Source of the DNA: Chalara sp. BL73
Lineage: Eukaryota; Ascomycota; Leotiomycetes; Helotiales
Reading direction: 5' to 3'
DNA: 64,000 bases
Assembly (NCBI GenBank): GCA_918026815.1
Contig: CAKJVC010000006.1
Location: 372,001-436,000 of the forward strand
Below, piece by piece: positions 23,991 through 33,530 of this stretch. Each line of letters opens with the position of its first letter. Positions within the stretch are counted from its first letter, which is position 1. The notes beneath the pieces were generated by a model that was not told the DNA's origin, did not search any database, and saw only the letters and a list, made by a program, of their open reading frames with translations. Position numbers and translations under genes: made by a program.

Positions 23991-24296
23991 TCATTCACTT
24001 CCACTAGCATCATGTTGCACCTCTAGCCACCTAACTAATATGCGAATTTTGCCTTCTTCCAAACTTTGACTGCATGCTTTACTATTGACATGCTGGAATA
24101 GACCTGACAATTTCGTAAAGTTTGATTCACACTCAGGACAATGGAATGGATAAACTAAATTATCATAATCGGACACTAAATCTCGACGATCTAGTAGCTC
24201 ATCCCGAAACTCCTCATCAAGATATGCCTTCCATTGAAAACACTGAGCCGCGGACGCATTTAAATCGACTATACTAACCGGTGAATTTTCTTCCAC
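23991..24296 (-). CDS. C2H2-like zinc finger protein fragment
   Basis: An open frame of about 101 codons contains FHCPECESNFTKLSGLFQHVNSKAC, a zinc-finger-like arrangement C-x2-C-x12-H-x5-C, followed by a WLEV-type C-terminus. Related fungal proteins use a similar finger near the C-terminus. There is no ATG at the start (the frame enters at GTG 24296), and a CAG just upstream could be a splice acceptor, so this may be the last exon of a longer gene or a remnant. A short ORF at 24543-24860 on the same strand shows no domain. Function unknown. Confidence 0.4.
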   Translation of the reverse strand: MEENSPVSIVDLNASAAQCFQWKAYLDEEFRDELLDRRDLVSDYDNLVYPFHCPECESNFTKLSGLFQHVNSKACSQSLEEGKIRILVRWLEVQHDASGSE

Positions 24297-25243
24297 GCCC
24301 CTGAGCGAGCGTTGAGCTGGGATTCACTGTAAATACACTCGCCGCCCTTTCAAAATATGATTACTCAACATCATGTTCTGTCAGAAGAGCAAGATCCGCA
24401 CGACTCAAACAAGCCACGTGAGCAGGCGTCTGCATCATTCTTGTAAAATATTCGAATCAAAATTATGATAAACGTACACGTCAAGAAGGGATCTGCAAAT
24501 CTCAAATTCTCTCTTTATTTTAGTGTTCAGCCGCACGGATCCTCACCGTGAATTCCACCATTGGATCCACCCGGGAAGATCTTCCGGGGTCAATGGACGG
24601 TGGCGTTGTTGAGAGATCTCGCCAAGCTCGAGAAATCTCCACCGACCAGGCGCGCGGACCTGACCTACGACCAGATTCAGTGGCGACGTCCTATGGGAAT
24701 GCTTGGGTTCAGATTCTTGGGGCATGTGTCTTTCGAGTTGATCTGAGACATACATATCTAGCTGCCGCATTGACGCCTCAGCAACTGCAAACACGTTTCT
24801 TTTGCTAGTCATCAAGTGGATAAGCCATAGATTTCGTGAATCAGATTCTCCTTGAATCATTCTGATACTGCTGATAAGGTAAATTATCTATAGATAGTGA
24901 GGCATAGGTTTGTTTACATCTCTTTATCTGAGTTGGTGACCTAGGTAACTGCCCTTTCGTTGATGCTCTTTTGTTGCTACTAAGGTATTACATTTTCTTA
25001 TTCCTCTTTCATAACTACTAGTACAAGACATATATTAGGGAGGTGCTACACGAATTATCAGATACTACATAATTCCACAATAGTTTGTCAGCATTTGCAT
25101 AGTTGAACTTTCAGCATTGAAAGTTAATTCTCTTAAAGAATGAAGAAGTTTACAAGCATGATAAGGGTAAAGCGTTTTGTTCGAGAATAAGAATCCAACT
25201 ACTACTATCACAAGCCAGCTCTGAAACGACTTCTTCATATCGA

Positions 25244-25537
25244 TCATTTGCCTTTCAAATGGTTCAAATCTCGTACATTGCCCATCGTACACCATATATC
25301 GCGTTCAAGAATCAACGGCTGCGGTTCCTTGCTCGTCGACCCACCAGGCTCTAAAGGGATCGATAACCTCCTCCCGCCTCGCAGCTTGAACGCCTCTATA
25401 TCACCATTAGAAAAGGGCAGTTGTTGTTTTCTTTTAGATATCCCTTACTCTTCTCTTGAGGAGATCACATTTGCGGTAGGCAGAGCCAGGGCTGATGTGA
25501 GCATAAGAGCCACATAAGTAAATACGGAGGCACGCAT
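25244..25537 (-). CDS. Short secreted peptide, candidate precursor peptide (79 aa)
   Basis: ATG 25537 opens a classical signal peptide (MRASVFTYVALMLTSALALP). A 53-bp intron, 25448-25395 (donor GTAAGG, CTAAT branch, acceptor AG), then joins exon 2 (25394-25244) in frame to a TGA. The mature part contains dibasic GGGRR, two Cys (residues 34 and 65), a Pro-rich middle and IWCTMGN. A second acceptor 2 bp upstream would give a 44-residue variant ending YRSL. It is transcribed away from the DUF3328 gene, with about 455 bp between the two starts. No tandem core repeats are seen. It is not a recognised family, and the call rests on signal peptide, splice signals and position. Confidence 0.35.
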
Positions 25538-25992
25538 AGCTGATCAAATGATCTCCCGTGGGACAGGAATAATTTGTTCGAAGAGGAATTTAATGGTTTG
25601 TTATGGGCTAGAAAACAGAAATATCAAAGGGGGTTTCTGGGGCTTATCTAGACAACTAAATATCTTTTCAGTATGACTTAAGAAACCTTCCTAATTTCCA
25701 AATCGGGTGGCAAACCTGGTAACTCGTAATCCATCACCCTTGCACGACACCTCCAACTACGGACACAGCATATGCAAATCCGTTTTTTTTCTTCAGGCTA
25801 AATGTGTCAAACGTTACATTTACTAGGATAATAGTCACTCAAGCATCGGAATCACGCCCTGCTGAAACTTCATTACTCTTCCCAGCAGTGTGGAGACCAA
25901 GGAGCATCCAGGATATAACTCTGTATTTAGAAGGTATCAACGCCCAAACACCAATTTTTCCCAACCGTCTCTCAACGCAATTTTTGGTAGCC
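25538..25992. promoter_or_regulatory. Presumed shared promoter of secreted-peptide and DUF3328 genes
   Basis: 455 bp between the two divergent ATGs. Not examined base by base for factor sites; a bidirectional promoter is inferred only from the geometry. Confidence 0.3.
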
Positions 25993-26893
25993 ATGTCATC
26001 GCTTGAGGCAGAACCATTCCTTCATGGAGAAGAAACAAAAGCCCCTATTTCAGCTAAAATTCAACCTACGCGACGTTTTTGGGAGAGCTCAGCCTTACAG
26101 TTTGGTGGCCTTGTTGCATACACCTTTCTCGTTAGCTTGGCGTCTATCTATATCTTTCATGGGGGCCTAAACGAGGGTCAAGCAGTAATTCGGGGTATGC
26201 CAAATCCTTGACGATCAATATTCAGGAGCTGATACCTGCGATCTGGCCTAGATTTTGGCGGCAAATATTTCGCACTTAAGGCCAAACTGTTCATCCCAAC
26301 TACCGAAAGTAACTATTCAGGAGAACCCAGCCCTGATAAAGATGCGGCGTGGAAGCAACTCCTCAGCCAGCAGATGATCCAACTCACATCTTCCGAGTTA
26401 CGCCGCAGCGGAATATCAACGATCGCATTGCAAGAGAGCCCAGGTTTCCTGGCCACTACAACCCTCTGGCACGAATTGCACTGCATTGTGACTTTGTTCA
26501 TCACCGGCATTACGAAAAACTGCTAACATTTTGACCAGTGGTACCTGAGAGAAGCTCTTTACCAAGACTACTATCACCTCAACACAAGTGCAGAGGAGGC
26601 ACAATTGCGCGTAACGCACTCTGGTACGTGCCTTGCAGACCCTTTCCCATGGAAATCAATGCTCACTAAGAATAGATCATTGCCTGCATATGCTTCAGCA
26701 ATCTGTAATGTGCTCGGGCGACGTTTCTCTGTTAGGGCTGAGTTGGGAACAGGGGAAAGATCGTCCCACCATCCAACCATCATCGCTCCCACATGAGTGT
26801 GTTGATTGGGAGCAGCTAGAAAGTACAGTGCAGGCACGAGTTATACTAACCAATGAGGTGCTAAATCTCAAGAATCCTCTTGGATCTTCGTAA
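25993..26893 (+). CDS. DUF3328 protein (UstYa-like oxidative cyclase family)
   Basis: Four exons (25993-26194, 26252-26487, 26539-26623, 26676-26893) give 246 residues in continuous frame. An N-terminal cytosolic stretch (EAEPFLHGEE) precedes one membrane helix (FGGLVAYTFLVSLASIYIF). The lumenal domain carries both HxxHC motifs of the family: HELHC at the exon 2 end and, formed across the last intron, HSDHC, followed by LHMLQQSVMCSGD and PHECVDW. Family members (UstYa/UstYb) catalyse oxidative cyclisation of ribosomally made peptides and other fungal metabolites, acting in the secretory pathway. Both metal-binding-type motifs are kept, so it is probably active. It is divergent from a short secreted-peptide candidate (25244-25537). 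Confidence 0.85.
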
Positions 26894-27493
26894 CGTAGAG
26901 TATACCGAATTCAATTAGCAGAATTATCCCGACGTATCTCATTTTCAGCTGGCGCTTTTGTAGTAGAAGCATCTGGTCCTTTGAAGCCCGCCATCTCGCG
27001 CAATGATAGGTGCACATCCGATTCCTTACATAGAATCATCAGCCCTGGCTACGGTTGTAGTCATCGTCGAATCGAACTGCTAGCTGGGGCCAATCACGAC
27101 TTCTAACACGGTAACTCAGACAGATGGCTGGTCCGAGGCAATCCTGGGGTAATTCCGGAGTGGTGCCGGCTCGCGTGCGTATGCGTGCCGGAATTGCTTC
27201 CCTGAAGTTTTAATTCCGCAAGCCTGCCTGCATAATGGAGGGTGGGAGGGGTTGGTACCAGTAGGAAGTGAAATGATCCCAACTGTTGGTTTTTACGGAT
27301 ACGGCGGACTGTTTTGGGATTAGTTTCATGTTCTTGGGACTTTTATTGGTTCTCCTTCGTCCTCTTCCCGAGCTCTACACTTTTTGAACCTGGGAGCAAA
27401 GTACCTTTGATCATCAACTGATAAATCACGACACGACTTGGGAGACCAGCAATCAGTAACTCTGCAACACTGTCAAGCTATCAAGCATACGTA
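26894..27493. other. Intergenic region
   Basis: No gene recognised. Includes the 5' region of the GNAT gene. Confidence 0.4.
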
Positions 27494-28210
27494 ATGGAAC
27501 ATACTCCTATCTTTCGAGTTTCACCTGCTAGCCCCTTGGACATCGATGACATGACCAAGATTTTGATATCGGCAATGGAATACGAAATCATTATCCGGTT
27601 TATGTTCAGCCACCAGCACCGCGAGTCGCTTCGTTTACAGACCGAATTCTTCACCTCGTTATGGAAAGCCGCATTCCAGAACAAAGCCGCGCATGTCATG
27701 AAAGCCACGCTGAACAGCACGGGAGAAACCATTGGCTTTGGGCTGGTGCGGTGGGCTGATGGAAAGTGGGAGAAGCCCACGGCCCCACCAACCGGACGGC
27801 CCGGTCCGGAAGTTTCCTTCCTGGATTACTATGGAGCAGAGGTTACCAGTAACTACCAACAGTTGATGGCAGGAAAGGAACATTATGGTAAGATATTTTT
27901 CCGTGCCTTGTGTCAACTTGACTATTGACAGGGTCTATGATTAGTTTGGCAAAGCTTATACGTTTTACCGGAGTATCAGCGCCAGGGGATCGGATCCGCA
28001 ATTCTACGTTGGGGTTTCGAGCAATATGCGCTGGCGAAAGAGACCATATTCCTCCAAACATTCATGGGAGCTCAGGGCATGTACGTGAGGTATGGCTGGG
28101 AGGTAGCTGATGCTACAGTGATTGATCTTGCGGTATGGGGGGGAGAGCTGAGGGGGTTTGGGTGGCACCGCTCACCGCAAATGATTAGACAGCCAGGGCC
28201 ATTTACATGA
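27494..28210 (+). CDS. GNAT family N-acetyltransferase
   Basis: Two exons (27494-27887, 27945-28210) give 219 residues. The acetyl-CoA-binding motif A is seen as LPEYQRQGIGSAILRWG (the Q/R-x-x-G-x-G/A type), followed by TFMGAQGMYVRYGWEV, as is usual for fungal GNATs. The N-terminal half (SPLDIDDMTKIL, GETIGFGLVRW) fits strand 1 to 4 of the fold. An upstream CAG acceptor at about 27931 would hit a stop; the one at 27944 gives a clean frame. The substrate is unknown: small molecule, amine or peptide. It lies just downstream of the DUF3328 gene in the same direction, so it could act in the same pathway, but this is only positional. Confidence 0.75.
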
Positions 28211-28616
28211 TCGACAACAATCAACATGGACTAATATGGGCACTCGGTCTAGTTATGTATTATTGACCAAATGCCAGGTGTCGGGGTCGTTTAACCACCT
28301 GCGTATGGTCCTAATACTGCTGAAATAGGCTGCGCCGCAGAATTTATCTCGCATATTTCAATATAGCTCGGGCTACACAACATATGAGACATTTACCTTC
28401 CTCTTTAGGCTGATTGGCCGTTGGTTACACAAACCTGAGGATCATTCCACTATGCATTGTTATATCCAACTTAATATCCAACCAGTGTCCAACTCGTAGT
28501 CTCCACTTGGATGTTGTAGTTCTTTAGCTCGTCTTTGTCTAGTTTTCATAGCGCTGGACTCAAAACAACCAGTTTTTCAGTTCCGACACCATTTGACGCC
28601 CGAAGATTATTCCACG
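28211..28616. other. Intergenic region upstream of PTH11-like gene
   Basis: No gene seen. Confidence 0.4.
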
Positions 28617-29784
28617 ATGGCTGTCGCACGAAACGGAAAGTCGGTTGTGGCAGTCTGTATCGTTTTCCCGATACTTGCTGCTTTGGCAATCTTCGCGCGA
28701 TTCTACGCACGAAGAATCAAACGAAATCCCATTACTACCGATGACTACTTGCTTGTTGTATCGTGGGTAAGTTGCTGAATTAGCTTTAGAGTTTGCTTAT
28801 TTTTCATTGCTGACATGGCTGTGTAGTGTGTGTCCACTGGCATGGCCATCACCCACATCTATGGCGCATACTATGGCGGAATAGGCGCGCCACTAGAATC
28901 TATGAATATGCGCCAAATTACAATCTTTACTTCGGTATGCCTATAATTCGCTATACTTCGAATTATACTGAATTGTAGGACTAGATTCTCTTTGCAGGAC
29001 AATTTCTCTATCTGTTTTCCGTTGGATTGATAAAGCTCTCAATAGTTTGCTTCTACAAGAGGATATTCAATGCCACCACCTTCCTAAAAGCCGCAAATGG
29101 AATTCTAGTCATCATTGGTTTATGGCTAGTGGCTTTCTTCTTCGCAACACTCTTTCAAGCATGGCCTATTTCCCATGCCTGGACTGGTGCTGGAAGGAAT
29201 TTGATCGATTACCCAGCCATGTACATGGCTTTGGGAGCTACTGATCTTGCTTTGGATGTTATTATTCTGTGCATGCCAATGCCCATGATCAAAAGCCTCA
29301 AGATCAGCAGCCGCAGGAAGCTTGTAGTTGCCGCCATCTTTGGTCTTGGATTCCTGTAAGCTATTTCTCATCAACAATTGAAATTTCTATTTACTAATCA
29401 TCGTAGGTGTGTTATTGCCTCAGCAGTCCGCATCAACTACCTGCGTCTAGTTAACTATGGTCTGCAAGAAACAGTCTCCTGTATGTTGTCTTCTATCTGC
29501 ACGTTGCTTAGCCGCGCTTTTATTAACATTCAACAGGGGGTACTGTGCAATACATAATCTGGTCTCAAATCGAAGCGTGCTGGTCAATTGTCTGTGCCTG
29601 TCTCCCCACTATCGGCCCCGTCTTCAAAGGTGGTCGTGCCGCAGAATCCATGGTCAACAGCTTCCGATCCATCTTCAGCAGCCAAAGCAACGAAAGTTTT
29701 CGTGAGAAGACCAGCGAGACCCAATCAAACAAGAAGTCCAACTCCATAGACAGTGAATCGCGAAATAAGACCCAAGTCGGGTAA
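28617..29784 (+). CDS. PTH11-like/rhodopsin-domain integral membrane protein
   Basis: Five exons (28617-28766, 28827-28934, 28985-29355, 29407-29480, 29537-29784) give 316 residues, all phase-consistent. The order of hydrophobic helices and the family landmarks are clear: AICARFYARRIK-like FARFYARRIKRNP, TTDDYLLV, GAYYGGIGAP, ILFAGQFLYLFSVGLIKLSIVCFYKRIF, a helix with FQAWPISHAW, DLALDVIILCMPMPMIKSL, and a last helix ending GPVFKGG. The C-terminal tail is Ser-rich and hydrophilic. Such seven-helix proteins are plasma-membrane receptors or receptor-like proteins in filamentous fungi; the ligand is unknown. The acceptor at 28984 was chosen over 28997 because it alone keeps the frame and restores ILFAGQ. 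Confidence 0.85.
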
Positions 29785-31825
29785 TTATGTGCGAGGGCGA
29801 CGGAGAACAAGGACAAAGGTGGTGTAACAAAAGAATGGCAAGGCTTAAGAATGTCGAAAGAGCAAACAAGCCAAGTAAATACAGAAGCTTCCCTTAGCTA
29901 ATTATCGAATATTAAAAGTGTTTAATGAGCTAGTATTACTTTTCTATCGTACCATTACCATGGTGTTGTATATTCTCCTCCTCAGGAACCTGTATAAACT
30001 ATATTCATTATATTTTTATCTTGACCAACTGAACATCCACCAGATGATTCTTTACTTTAATCCTAATTCCATTTGCCAATCCCAAAATATAATGCGTAAA
30101 GCTCGAGTTAGCATTGTGCTAATCGCAACAAAAGAAGGAATCTAACCGGAATTCAGTCCAGTGTCCTTTATCTGCTTTGCTTAACATTTACACAAAAACC
30201 GGAATGTTCCTTTTAAACGTGAATTAAACCTGGTCGTTTCTTCTTCACGGAATCGTTTTATTACTCAATTATTATTAGCCGGACTCATATATGCCTAGGC
30301 TCTGGCGAGGCCTCGAGTGTATCAGGCAGGGAAGAAAATTCGTGTAACTTTTGTGTAACGAACCAAAACAGGGTCATCAGATAACAACGAGAGGAAACAC
30401 TTTTACGGTCTATTACATCCCTGATGTAATCCGTACTTTGTATAGCAACTCGCTATCCCTGATTTTGAAGGCTCCACTGTCGTGCCCCATAGCGCTAGTC
30501 CTAAAAGCGTAAGTTTGGACATCGTATGGCTGCTAGCTAGTACTCAAAGGACACCGCTCTCTCCTTGCATATGTTGAGGCGGGGTGGTTTCTGATATATT
30601 GGCTCTTTCTTGCAATCTAGCTATACAAAACCCATGCCTGAGTACCCAGGGAAAATAGGCTTTACCTACCTCAGAAACAACCAGACCGACATGATACGTC
30701 TAGCGCTCTACCACGCGGCTTTCAACTTTTTCTGGATGAATCATCACGTCCTTACCCGATGCCAGAGTAGAATTGAGCATGTATCAAATGGCTTATCGTT
30801 CTGCTCTATATATCGGATGTGGGGGGGCGATGGCTCAACACCTGTATGTGGTGCCCTCTACGAACCTCCAGCAACTCTGTATACTTACGCACTGTACATA
30901 ATTGTTTACAGAGCTGAGATTGGGTTGGTGGTAAAGCTGTGTGCTGTTTTGCGTGGGTTTTGGAGGATTTGTCCCCTTTTAAAGAGTTGGAAAAATTTTC
31001 ACACAGGATACAAATCATGGAATAGAGGACTTCACTATTACAACGACAATTACAAAACCCTTTTTCGAATACTCGATTACTTTCGACTATTCGAATACTC
31101 GAAAAAGCCTTCTAGAGTCGAAACACGGAAAAAAAGTGTCACTTTGGTTATACAGGCTGTTGCAGAGAGCCACGGGGTCTAGGAAGGCAGCGCAAAGAGG
31201 ATAGCGCCTGAAACAAAGACCGTGTTTCTGAGGTTTCCCCTGCGGGATATTTCTTTAGTTTGTGCTTAGCACAGCGAATGCACACGCTCTCGAACTTACT
31301 TATGCTTAGCAGTTAGGGAACAACGCTAGCATCGATCTTTTTGGACGTACTCTGGCAAGTACAAAGGTCCATACTTGTAACTAGAACCTCAATCTAGGGG
31401 CATTAGGTCTTAGCGCCCCATCTTCAGTTTTGGAGGCCAAGTAGTTTGACTTAGGGCATTCTACGCCCAGGCGTTAAATAGAATCATCATCATCATCATC
31501 ATCATATATCGGATGTGTAGAAGAGCAGGTGTATGAAACCAGGAGAGTCTGGGGGTTTACTATCAGTTCCAGGGTAGGACTGCCAAGGAATATAGATTAA
31601 CCTTTTTATTGGTCGACGGTTACACAGGCAGAAATATCACTTCGGGGGAGATGCTATCCCGGTAGCTACTCGGATCTGAGGGCGTTAAGTCCGGCGGTTG
31701 ATGTCTCAATCCTTTATAGAAATATGTCCGCACATTTACGCCAACTTCAAGCCAAAAGCCACGTTTTCGACACAGCTAACCACCTTCTTAGCTGCTACCC
31801 AGACATACAGACAAGATGGCCAATT
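29785..31825. other. Long gene-poor region with ATC microsatellite
   Basis: No convincing gene. An open frame at 30610-31182 (190 codons) lacks an ATG at its start and any domain. A trinucleotide run (ATC)n lies near 31483-31506. A near-palindromic TTTTTCGA...TCGAAAAA segment lies at about 31061-31109. Confidence 0.45.
31483..31506 (+). repeat. ATC trinucleotide microsatellite
   Basis: About seven consecutive ATC units after GAATC, seen directly. Confidence 0.85.
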
Positions 31826-32554
31826 ATGGCTGCTCCTACCAACCGTGCCGTCTGGCAGGACGCGTTTAGGGTTCTGGGTGTGATCCGCGACAATTCGCTC
31901 CCTACAAACAACGAGCTTGGTGACCACAAGGTGCTGATCAAGGTGCATTCTTAGGCCATCAATCCCTGTGACCATGTGCTCCAGGATAGGAATATGGTCC
32001 AGTACCCCATTATTCTGGGCTGCGACGTTGCCGGTACCGTCGAGGCCATGGTTCCGGGTTCCACCGCCGCTTCCCACTTCCGCATCGGCGACCGAGTCTT
32101 TGGCCTCACCACTAATAATGGCTTTCAGGACTGTGTAACCTTAGAGGACAAATTGATGGCCAAAATACCGGGTGATATGGCGTACCGTGAAGCGGTCGTT
32201 TTCGGCCTCTGCAGCGCAACCAGCGGGATGTTCCTGTTCGGAAAGGACTATCTAAGCCTTGAATACCCAAAGCTCGGGATACCCAAAAAAGGAAAGACCG
32301 TGTTGGTCTGGGGAGGCAGCTCTGCTGCCGGCAGCAATGCTATTCAGCTAGCTACGGCTGCAGGTTACGACATCATCGCCACCTGTTCAAAGAAGAACTT
32401 TGACTACGTCAAGAGCCTTGGCGCGGCCAAGGTCTTCGACTATAAAGATACCGACGTGACCAAAAGGGTTTCTGCAGAGCTCGATAAAAGCGAATGTGCT
32501 GGTATCTTTATGGCGGCATGCAAGGTGGCGGCAGCTTCCAAGCAGACATCATAA
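31826..32554 (+). pseudogene. Zinc-type alcohol dehydrogenase/enoyl reductase (MDR), interrupted and 3'-truncated
   Basis: ATG 31826 starts MAAPTNRAVWQDAFRVL, continuing to DHKVLIKVHS, then an in-frame TAG at 31952-31954, then the same frame continues AINPCDHVLQD, ILGCDVAGTVE, FRIGDRVFGLT, EAVVFGLCSATSGM and the nucleotide-binding loop VLVWGGSSAAGSNAIQLA, ending at 32554 (SKQTS). This matches fungal medium-chain dehydrogenases of the ToxD/LovC-like trans-enoyl-reductase group. Usual length is about 340-370 residues, so roughly 100 C-terminal residues are missing. The TAG is one C-to-T change from CAG. Probably dead. Substrate unknown. Confidence 0.75.
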
Positions 32555-32640
32555 TTCATGTCCGCCTGTAACCCAGAGCGTTCCTGGAAGAGAGTGCTGG
32601 GCTTTCCGAGTTGGTCCGGATCTAATTCCTGAAGGCGACC

Positions 32641-33192
32641 CTATCGCGGATTAGCTACTGGTAGTACAATCGGATCGTTGTCGGGGTACCAAATTACCTC
32701 AAAGTAGCGAGGGATCACTTGGCTTGATAGTCCTTTCATAAGCATACTTCTAAGGCTTTGTACGTAGGGTGGCTGAACGACTCTGCTGTCTGACTGGCAA
32801 ACTCGCAACGACGGCGTTGCAAACTTTAATTGGCTCAAAACTTTGCGCGTCGGGCTTGTAGATCGTTGGAGGGTTGATGGCGGAGCTGGGCTCAAGATTG
32901 GCCGATTTTGAAACGAAGTGGCAGAAGTGGTAGTTTTTCTTGTTTGCGTAGAATCTCTACTTGTGACTGATGCTGTGTCAATGTCCATACTTGTGCTGCT
33001 AGATGCTTGTCTCTCCGGTGATTGAGGAACTTCTTTTTGTGCTAGGAGCTCATTAAGAGCCGATAAATATTGCCTCTCAAAAGTACTTCGATCACTTTCA
33101 TCTGCGAGCCACCTCTGCAGTGAAGGTGTATCTGATGAGATCAGTGAAAGCACTAATATGGTGATATTTAGTGATATCGAGCCCCAAGTCAT
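32641..33192 (-). CDS. Hypothetical Ser/Thr/Pro-rich protein
   Basis: A 183-codon ORF from ATG 33192, with a hydrophobic N-terminal stretch (ISLNITILVLSLIS) followed by a charged segment and a long Ser/Thr/Pro/Gln-rich region (SRDSTQTRKTTTSATS). No domain is recognised. It begins right after the truncated dehydrogenase end on the opposite strand, so it may be part of whatever sequence replaced the missing 3' end. It could be part of an unrecognised mobile element or a chance ORF. Confidence 0.3.
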   Translation of the reverse strand: MTWGSISLNITILVLSLISSDTPSLQRWLADESDRSTFERQYLSALNELLAQKEVPQSPERQASSSTSMDIDTASVTSRDSTQTRKTTTSATSFQNRPILSPAPPSTLQRSTSPTRKVLSQLKFATPSLRVCQSDSRVVQPPYVQSLRSMLMKGLSSQVIPRYFEVIWYPDNDPIVLPVANPR

Positions 33193-33412
33193 GAGATCGA
33201 CTTTTTGATACTACACTAGTATTAGTATGAGATATCTCGTAGAGCACTAGTATTAATATGAATTTTTGATCTTATATCATATTTCCAATATACTATAATA
33301 TTATGTTAAAGCTTGATTGCGGCCTTGCAGCTAAAATGTACTTAAATTGGCGAGGATTTCCTGCTTCTTGTTATCACTGTCATGGTACACGTGACCTCTA
33401 TATAGCGGAATA

Positions 33413-33438
33413 GAGAATTGACCGGAAGGTCAATTCTC
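33413..33438. repeat. Perfect inverted repeat (hairpin, 11-bp stem, GGAA loop)
   Basis: GAGAATTGACC, loop GGAA, GGTCAATTCTC. It lies just upstream of a tRNA A-box-like sequence. Confidence 0.75.
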
Positions 33439-33445
33439 GTGCTTT

Positions 33446-33530
33446 TTGGCCAGTTGGCGCAGCGGTTAACCCTATTCTTATTGCTGTCGTTACAGTATTA
33501 GTAGAGCAAATCTAAGTAAAATCTCGAAAT
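33446..33530 (+). mobile_element. tRNA-like / SINE-like sequence
   Basis: GGCCAGT is followed by TGGCGCAGCGGTTAA (33455-33469), an exact match to the tRNA/SINE internal-promoter A box TRGYNNARYGG. A weak B-box-like AGCAAATCT lies about 55 bp downstream. No full cloverleaf could be folded by eye and no poly(A) or repeat tail is obvious. It may be the head of a tRNA-derived SINE or a decayed tRNA. Confidence 0.35.

Noticed and set aside
24543..24860. 105-codon minus-strand ORF near the zinc-finger fragment
   Set aside because: No domain and no splice connection to the finger exon could be shown.
25351..25537. 44-codon alternative of the secreted peptide using the upstream AG
   Set aside because: It is shorter and lacks the downstream Cys and Pro-rich segment; kept only as an alternative acceptor.
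28997..28998. TTTGCAG acceptor at 28997 in the PTH11-like gene
   Set aside because: It puts the next exon out of frame with a stop within a few codons; the acceptor at 28984 gives the conserved ILFAGQ in frame.
30610..31182. 190-codon open frame
   Set aside because: No ATG at its start, no family resemblance and no splice-supported neighbour. Kept as gene-poor sequence.
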